A DNA stretch of 15,000 nt, taken from the NCBI RefSeq assembly GCF_964340395.1, contig NC_135565.1, positions 5,739,142 to 5,754,141 of the forward strand, in the 5' to 3' direction. Position numbers and translations under genes: made by a program. Within the stretch, counting starts at the first letter, position 1, and every line of letters begins with the position of its first letter. Below are positions 8,882-15,000 of this stretch, piece by piece. The notes beneath the pieces were generated by a model, which searched no databases, was not told where the DNA came from, and saw only the letters and a list, made by a program, of their open reading frames with translations. This DNA comes from Glandiceps talaboti. Taxonomy: Eukaryota > Hemichordata > Enteropneusta > Spengelidae.

Positions 8882-9079
8882 AGTTTGTTCTCGTAGTTCA
8901 AATTCAATGACGACGAAACTGCCATGACCACGGTTATCACTGTCTTCCATAGCTTGTTTTACGGAGAATGCAGCTCGTATATGGCTTTGCTTTTCAGCAT
9001 TTACTGGTTCATACTCAAATCTACAAAATGGTGCCACAGAATCGGAGCAGCAACGGATAATGTCTGTCATTTCAAGTTG
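8882..9079 (-). CDS. Exon 5: second half of the UPA domain
   Basis: A 198-nt exon (66 codons, residues 692-757), acceptor TTTTTTCTCCAG|CAA behind a strong pyrimidine tract, donor ACT|GTAAGT, phase 0 on both sides. It begins QLEMTDIIRCC and ends with the beta-rich segment SFVVIEFELREQT. This position and character match the C-terminal part of UPA, which in UNC5 also ends with a short beta strand rich in basic and acidic residues before the linker to the death domain. It adds no enzyme-like motif. Because the exon is phase 0-0 it could be skipped without shifting frame, which would remove half of UPA. Assignment to UPA rests on position between ZU5 and the death domain plus fold character, so it is somewhat weaker than the ZU5 and death-domain calls. 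Confidence 0.8.
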
Positions 9080-9410
9080 CTGGAGAAAAAATAAAATATC
9101 GTCTTGAGTCTTCTACATTATTAATATGACTACTTGTATAAATCCATTAGGATTATAGATTGTTGATCAGTATCAGACTCTTGACCTAATCCCTCACAGC
9201 CAAATTGACGTCATCGCCCAACATCTCACATTCGTATGATAAGAGAGTCCATAAGAACTACAAGAGGGCCCGGGCAATGTGGGGGTGGGGGTACCATTTT
9301 TTACAAATCGGTTTACAGCTGGGGAAAGTCAAATTTTCGAAAAAAGGACTAGAGACGGGGTCACATTATCTCATTACTTAAGTTAGCAGTATTTTGTGAT
9401 TTGGCATCGT

Positions 9411-9565
9411 GGGAAATAACCAATGTCTTTAAAGCTATCGATGTGATGACAGCGATGGGAACAAGTCCTTACCATTAGTTTTTGGACTCGTGCCCTTTTC
9501 CGTGTCTGACAGCATTTCACCTCATGATTTTGAAATATTTTAACAAGGGGAGGGCCATATAAATT
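9411..9565 (+). repeat. Dispersed repeat, copy B, within intron 4
   Basis: Colinear with 3959-4118 (see that entry), ending TTTTAACAAGGGGAGGGCCATA. It lies in intron 4, antisense to the gene. G-rich fragments of similar flavour extend leftwards (about 9268-9370), so most of intron 4 may be repeat-derived. Confidence 0.6.
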
Positions 9566-9700
9566 AAAGGGCTTTATACACAGTGTATAGTAATGGGGTA
9601 CCAGATAATTGGTGATATATCCGGCAAATCTGGGCTCAACGACGGAGAATGTTTGTGTAATACAAAACTGAATTTTAGAAGAAATCATGTATACACTCAC

Positions 9701-10718
9701 CTGCTGGTTTGGTAAGTGTCCGTTATTGTCATTTAAGATCCATTCCCATTTACCCACAGGCAGAGTTGTATCACCCAGTGACGTAATTACCCATGGTGCA
9801 TCTGAACTTATAATCTTCAAAGTGTTGTATTCGGATCGGTGATTTTGTCCCTCGTTCTCTTTTAGTCTTCTCTTGTAGTCCTTTATAGTGTCGCATATGT
9901 ATAACTTGATTGCAACTGTCTGTCTTCTGAAAAAACTGTACTGTCCGAACGCAACAGCCTCAAGATTGAGACGTCTATTTTTGCCACAGGCCGTGCAGGT
10001 GAAGATGGTGAAATGTGCCGTGCTTATGTTCACGTACTTTTCATCAACATTGAACGTGATATCCTGAACAATATTGTTATCTACTTTGGTAGATGATTGG
10101 TCCAATTCGTTCCACGTCATGTTCTTACCAGCTATTGATTGGCTGTGGTGCACTCTGAAAACCCAATCAGAATCTTTCAGCTGTGCACGGTGAGGCACTT
10201 TTACTATGACTGGTTTCATAAATCGATCGAGTCCCGGTGACAGGCATTCGATTACAGGTGACATTGGTAGTTGATCAGCCGTCAAGTCAATGTTGAATTG
10301 TGCAAACAGAAGACTTACACGAACAGCCACTTTCTGGCTGATACCAACTGGTATGGCACCGCGGGGGATAACGATTTGTACGTCAGAGTGCTTATGACAC
10401 AAAACACCGCCCTCATAGTCGTAGTTACCTTCGAATGTGATGTCAAATAAACCACCCGCATTACTTAGTTTCCTATACCCACTTGCACTGACCGGTCCAG
10501 GCAGTAAAGGCACAGCTGTAGATGAGTCTCTGTATTCATTATGATTATTAACTTTGGGACGTTTTGGGATGGATGCTTCCGAATCGTGATAAAACCGTTT
10601 TTTTCTGGTCTCGTTGACGTCATCAAAACCGTTCGAATTAAGTAGATTAATGGTTGTTGTTTCGGGAGGAATCCAAGTCCGATCAGCTACACATTCTACA
10701 TTTGTAGAGTTCTCACGT
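9701..10718 (-). CDS. Exon 4: juxtamembrane region, ZU5 domain and first half of UPA
   Basis: A 1018-nt exon, acceptor CTGTATTCTAG|A, donor CAGCAG|GTGAGT, phase 2 in and phase 0 out, 339 full codons (residues 353-691). Residues 391-407 contain KKR, ten residues, then KRPK, a bipartite basic cluster. ZU5 spans about 437-592, with family hallmarks GGLFDITFEG, VQIVIPRGAIP, SPVIECLSPGL and KPVIVKVPH. It ends in AHFTIF (His587-Phe588-Thr589), the position of the HFS autocleavage motif in PIDD-type ZU5. UPA begins near 600 (NLEAVAFGQYS, VAIKLYICD) and runs to the donor, resembling UNC5/UNC5CL UPA. ZU5-UPA normally packs against the death domain as a supramodule. Whether this ZU5 cleaves itself is unknown. 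The open frame extends past the donor to 9383, but that part is intronic and overlaps a dispersed repeat. Confidence 0.9.
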
Positions 10719-10858
10719 CTAGAATACAGGAATATTATCAAAATTAAAAACATAATTCAATATAACAAAAATTTGACACTATAATCGTCTATGCTATTAC
10801 GTGAAAATGCAATCATCTGACTCCGAGTTGTAGATAGATTGTGATTAAATATCCCTTG

Positions 10859-11006
<148 letters not shown>

Positions 11007-11209
11007 TTATTCAATGCTATGACAAAACAATGATCACAAATTGATATGACAACACAGTGATTATCAAATGATATGAACAACACATGTTATCAAGTAGAAT
11101 GACAATGATTGAACCCCTTGGAGACAATTATGACGAAGTTACTCAAAAAGGGAATTACAATGTGGTGATGAATATTTGGAAAAGAAGTATATGTATACTT
11201 TATCCTCAC

Positions 11210-11441
11210 CTTATCATGCGAAACCGAACAATGACAAGACCAAATATCATTAATACCACACACAGGGTTGCTGTTGTGATTGATATGATGGCAAATGTCC
11301 CTCTGTCGCCATGGTTACTGTTCTCCACTGTATTCTCCTGATTTGTTTGCTCCAATAATAAATCAGAATCAAGATCTTCCAATGACAATGGTATGGACTG
11401 ATAATTGGTCACACTTGAAGTTGATGTAAACTGGAATTCGT
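11210..11441 (-). CDS. Exon 3: membrane-proximal stalk and transmembrane helix
   Basis: A 232-nt exon, acceptor CTCATTTCAG|AC, donor ATAAG|GTGAGG, phase 1 in and phase 2 out. The split codon with exon 2 (G+AC) gives Asp. The acidic and polar juxtamembrane stretch (LEDLDSDLLLEQ) is followed by one uninterrupted hydrophobic helix at about residues 323-346 (FAIISITTATLCVVLMIFGL then VIV). The basic stop-transfer VRFRMIRR follows, placing the N terminus outside and ZU5-UPA-DD in the cytosol. The codon joined to exon 4 (AG+A) gives Arg. No catalytic motif is seen. The exon matches the single-pass membrane segment expected between a TNFR ectodomain and a cytoplasmic ZU5 region. Confidence 0.85.
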
Positions 11442-12937
11442 CTGAAATGAGAGTAACTTACAGTGTTCAACTCTGTGTATGTTCATCATGGAAGCACTGT
11501 GATTCATACGAATGGGTTTTTTCTTTCTCGTTTGTTTGGGAAACAGAAACAAAAATACATCACTTGTCCTTCTTTGGTACCTGAACTATTTTATTGAACA
11601 CCTCCAGTAAATTTGGATCATTCTGTCAGTCTATGATGAAGAAGAAGAAGGAACTTACAATGTTATTTCAAATAGGAACAGCTGTGTGACCATTTCTTTA
11701 GTGACTTGTGCTGAAAGCGGTTTTTTCATTCACATATGATAATGTATACAAGCACCATACCAGGGCTAGTAACAGAACTACAAGAGAAAATGCCGATGTT
11801 CTCGGAGGGTAAACACTGCTCGAATTGGGTCTGTAACTTCGCTACAGCACGAGTCCATGCCAGGTTAATGGATTTCACACTGAACGTTTTTGGAAAACAT
11901 TGGATTATTTGGCTGAGGTGTGCAGGATCGGCTTACTATCGTGAATTTGTTCATTAGCATGATAATGGGTAAGAGTTTCTATGTTGTGTAACAGGACTGT
12001 AGATAACGAGGTCGACATTCTGGGGGAAAACCTAAAAATTTGTCGGATTCGTAATACAACTTTGTTATAGTACACGTCCTCAGCCATTGTTTTAACGGGA
12101 CACTTTTGGGTAATCATTTTGTCCGAGGCTACGCATAATATTATGTTCTCATATGTTCTCAATATCTAGAATCTGGAAAGTTCTCATAATGTCGGGGAGA
12201 CGTATGACATGTTTTAACAGTGTTCTATTGAAAAAGGGTAAATGACCAAGGACCCGTACTATCCTATCAGTTAATTGGAAGCTAATCCATTTAGTCGATG
12301 CGTATACATGACAATATTTATAGCCTATTATATTTTAGGCTCAAATTGGTGGTCATCACCTGGTCACAGTGTACTTTTCTTTTCCTTGATATATTTCATT
12401 CAAGTTTGACTTGCAACTCCCGAGTTCACTGAAAAGGTTATATACCATACAAAGTGTAACCAATCAGAAGACACTTTCCATAACATTATAAACACTGTTT
12501 ACGATTGCTACTCCCATATGTACAGCAAGAACACCTTGTATTGAAATAGTGTTCTGGCATCCATATAGAGAGAGATTTCCAGATGCTAGCTATTGGGAAC
12601 ATTATGGAGTAATGACGTCATGTATTACGTGATAGTCATGTTATTTAAATGAGATATAGCAGTTTTTTGAGAATGTACGATATTTTTTGTAAGTGAGGGA
12701 CACTGCCCTGAAGCTATTAGAGCAGATTCAACAAAGTATGTTCGCTATATTGGAAAACATGCAATTTCTGTACAGGTTTGTTTATTGATTAACCCACACA
12801 AGCTTGACAGTAATTATATGTTAGCTCTAGGTCTAGATGGCGACAAAGACGTGTGGGAGTTCTGTGAGCGCATTTTCCAGAGCGACAAAGTATTTACAAT
12901 GTGAAAATATATGATTAAACAGTAACTCTAGTCCTAC
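11442..12937 (-). other. Intron 2
   Basis: The phases of exons 2 and 3 fit without any added exon. A plus-strand open frame at 11736-11957 and a minus-strand one at 11905-12162 have no recognisable domain. A full palindromic CRE (TGACGTCA, 12613-12620) followed by TTACGTGA is the only regulatory-looking motif. The rest holds nothing that I can name. Confidence 0.6.
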
Positions 12938-13685
12938 CTTCAAATTTGCCTGTTAGGGCACCATTTATAATAGTTTGCTTGTATGTTGTTAGGGCGATCG
13001 AGTAACTATTTGAATGAGCCAATTTTGTTATCATAGTTGAAAGTGTTTGGGGCAATGGTGTGCGGCTCGCTTCGGTGGTTACTCTGGAGCTAGCTTGTCC
13101 TGGATGTAATATAGCATCTAAAGGTGTTCCCTCTGGCTTTCTTCCACTTTTCTTCTTGTTACCATCTCGCTCTTTCGGCCTTTTCCTAGATCGACCCATA
13201 TCCGTCATCATTTTTCCATTTCTAGATTTTCCTCCCTTCCGCTTTCCATCATCCTCTGTTGAGTCGCTAACAATTCGTAAACGGCCACGCATGGGTACTT
13301 GACTGTTTCCTTTATTGCGACGGCCATGATTTTTCTTGTTATTTTCACGCTGTCTTACTTGTAGTTCAATACATTCAGACACTGTTTGATTGCCAGATTC
13401 CAACGTCTGTCTACATTCAGACAGTTCATCCCTACGTATGCATATGCTATCATGTGCTTTACTCTCTTTCCACAGTTCCACGTGGATGTCTGGATCACAC
13501 AGCAACTTCTTATGACATTGCGATGAAGCGCTATAGTGGGCAGAGAACGTCCCAGGTGGACAAATATGACATGTACCGAAGAATCGTTCACCGTTACATT
13601 CAAGTCCGGTAGAATAATATCCCGGTGGACACTTTAATCGGTGACATTTTCGTCTAAGTTTCCGCCCCTTTCCCGCTTCTACCGC
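12938..13685 (-). CDS. Exon 2: TNFR-type cysteine-rich region and very basic stalk
   Basis: A 748-nt exon, acceptor TTCTTCTAG|GCG, donor GAAG|GTAGGA, phase 0 in and phase 1 out, 249 full codons. Residues 39-107 contain eight cysteines (39, 44, 55, 64, 67, 82, 88, 107) with two CPPG(Y/T)(Y/F)S motifs and the ending C-x5-C-x18-C, where x18 includes DSI just before the last Cys. This is the signature of TNF/NGF-receptor cysteine-rich domains. Two more cysteines (116, 130) and one N-glycosylation sequon (NQT, 124-126) follow. Residues 136-208 are extraordinarily basic: 27 of 73 are Lys/Arg. Residues 212-250 are richer in Ser/Thr/Pro. The ectodomain is short, about two repeats or fewer, against three or four in typical TNFR members. 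The ligand cannot be inferred. Confidence 0.85.
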
Positions 13686-13891
13686 CTAGAAGAAAACAAT
13701 CAACAAAATATGTTTTGAAGTGCGCCCTCCATGGACAATATGGAAAAAATCTGAACTAACGATATATTACCACCATACTTTTTTTTTAATTTCCCATAAT
13801 GATGAGTAGATGTTTGGAGTTTTGGAGATGACATGCTCCATTTCTTTTACAAATTACAAATTGGAAACGTACATACATATATGAATGTATA

Positions 13892-14019
<128 letters not shown>

Positions 14020-14191
14020 CTTACTTAGCAAATAGTCACATGACTACATATCTACAAATCTGACTAACGTACAGTACATAGAAGAGAAATAAATCATTTT
14101 TGCTTTGTGTTCCATATATGATCATTTTTTAATATTCAGACAACATTTAAACTGGTCCACTGTTATCTCTGATTGTTAATAAATTACTTAC

Positions 14192-14266
14192 CTGAAGGTG
14201 AACCATGCAAACAATACACATGATGATGATAATATATTGTACTTGATGATGTTCCATGTCTACCAT
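14192..14266 (-). CDS. Exon 1: signal peptide of the TNFR/ZU5/death-domain receptor
   Basis: Twenty-five codons beginning MVDMEHHQVQ, then a hydrophobic core YIIIIMCIVCMV, ending HLQ at a consensus donor (CAG|GTAAGT). The shape is that of a secretory signal peptide, with cleavage probably near the exon 1/2 join. An in-frame TGA lies a few codons upstream, so translation cannot begin much earlier. The first ATG has a poor context (T at -3). The second, at codon 4, has G at -3 and G at +4 and may be the preferred start. The exon ends in phase 0 and joins exon 2 (AVEAGKG...). A TTCTAG acceptor-like sequence just before the first ATG leaves open that a non-coding 5' exon is spliced on here. Confidence 0.7.
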
Positions 14267-15000
14267 ACAAGAACCTAGAATTCAACAATAGATGGATTCA
14301 AGAGAAAAGACATGAACGTAGATGAGCTGTGGTTTATAGAGATTTACTTTAGCATATAGGTCACATCTAAACGATTGTCTGAGTTCATGTTTGAACAGAA
14401 GATTTGCATATAGTTAGTAATTAATATGCATATAATTTAGATCATTATTAATAACTCTGACAGGCTATATGGTATAGCAGTTAGACAAACCAAATTAGTG
14501 ATGATGATGATGATGATTATGATGTATTTATTAGTTCTTTTGGTGCAAAAACTTAGACTGTACAGAAATACACGCTTAGAATCCAACCAAGACTACATAG
14601 AGACGTTAATTACGTTTCAATACCAAAAGTTAATTTCATTTGAACATTTCAATATACACATAATTAACATAAATAATATGATACTAATATTGACTAAAAC
14701 CAGTATTTTTGCAACTCATAATCGCATTTTTTGTTCATTATTCTACTCAAGTCAAGGTATGTAATTGGTAATTCACACTGTGTTTAATTTATCATACTAC
14801 ATATATACTCAGACCACTATAAAGTCTGAGATATACCACAAAGCTGACAGGGAAGCAATGTCTGTGGATATATATACACAACCTCCTTCCCATTGCCCTT
14901 ATTAACTAACGTATAATTTCCCACATGTGCAATTTTTGACATGATCACCTCAGCCATGAAGTAGTCGCTATCACTTGATTACAGAGTAACACGCCGATGA
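14267..15000. other. 5' flank of the receptor gene
   Basis: AT-rich, with a short (GAT)n run at 14500-14522 and scattered ATATGCATAT palindromes (about 14425). A plus-strand open frame at 14498-14764 starts within the GAT run and has no domain, so it is treated as chance. No further exon was recognised. Confidence 0.5.
14333..14338 (-). promoter_or_regulatory. TATA-like sequence upstream of exon 1
   Basis: The minus strand reads CTATAAACC about 70 nt before the first ATG, a workable distance for a short 5' UTR. No initiator or CCAAT motif was recognised. The candidate is weak in AT-rich DNA. An ATG at 14313 opens a 12-codon frame ending at TAG near 14276. It would be an upstream ORF if transcription begins before it. 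Confidence 0.2.

Noticed and set aside
9383-9700. Continuation of the exon 4 open frame to 9383 as coding
   Set aside because: A consensus CAG|GTGAGT donor ends the exon at 9701, UPA continues in exon 5, and the extension overlaps a dispersed repeat.
11736-11957. 73-codon plus-strand open frame in intron 2
   Set aside because: No domain, start context or splice support; ordinary for this length of intron.
13060-13302. 80-codon plus-strand open frame
   Set aside because: It is the antisense shadow of exon 2's basic stalk.

Overview
The window is animal nuclear DNA. It holds long tetra- and dinucleotide microsatellites, a large intronic minisatellite, AT-rich spacers and one intron-split gene with consensus GT/AG junctions. 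The domain content (TNF-receptor cysteine-rich ectodomain, ZU5, UPA, death domain) and a short retroposon containing the GGAGGAAACCGGAGTACC block suggest a marine invertebrate, perhaps a hemichordate, echinoderm or cephalochordate. The sequence alone does not settle the lineage. Nothing bacterial or viral was seen.

Layout. 1-1185: non-coding DNA with a foldback repeat (331-571) and a SINE-like element (785-1026) between two ACAT microsatellites. 1186-4359: spacer with a strong 68-nt hairpin, several ancient repeat fragments found as diverged pairs, G-rich tracts and a degenerate telomere-like patch. 4360-14266 (minus strand): a single gene, reconstructed here as seven coding exons with mutually consistent phases, about 866 codons. 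14267-15000: upstream flank with only a weak promoter candidate.

The gene encodes, in order: signal peptide (exon 1); TNFR-type cysteine-rich region and a very basic stalk (exon 2); one transmembrane helix (exon 3); a juxtamembrane segment with a bipartite basic motif, then ZU5 and the start of UPA (exon 4); the rest of UPA (exon 5); a 43-nt linker exon (exon 6); and a C-terminal death domain (exon 7). It reads as a death receptor with a TNFR-like outside and a cytoplasmic half of the UNC5/UNC5CL type.

The most unusual element is in intron 6. About 92% of this 3.8-kb intron is a 37-bp minisatellite of 96 units in perfect register. Read on the gene strand, each unit is a copy of the junction between the end of exon 6 and its intron, so each carries a 5' splice-site sequence (mostly GTAAGT). 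Exon 6 is also the phase-setting exon: skipping it, or extending it into the array, introduces a stop before the death domain. The array therefore sits where splice choice would decide whether the receptor has its death domain. That functional link is inference. The repeat structure, junction identity and phase arithmetic are read directly from the sequence.
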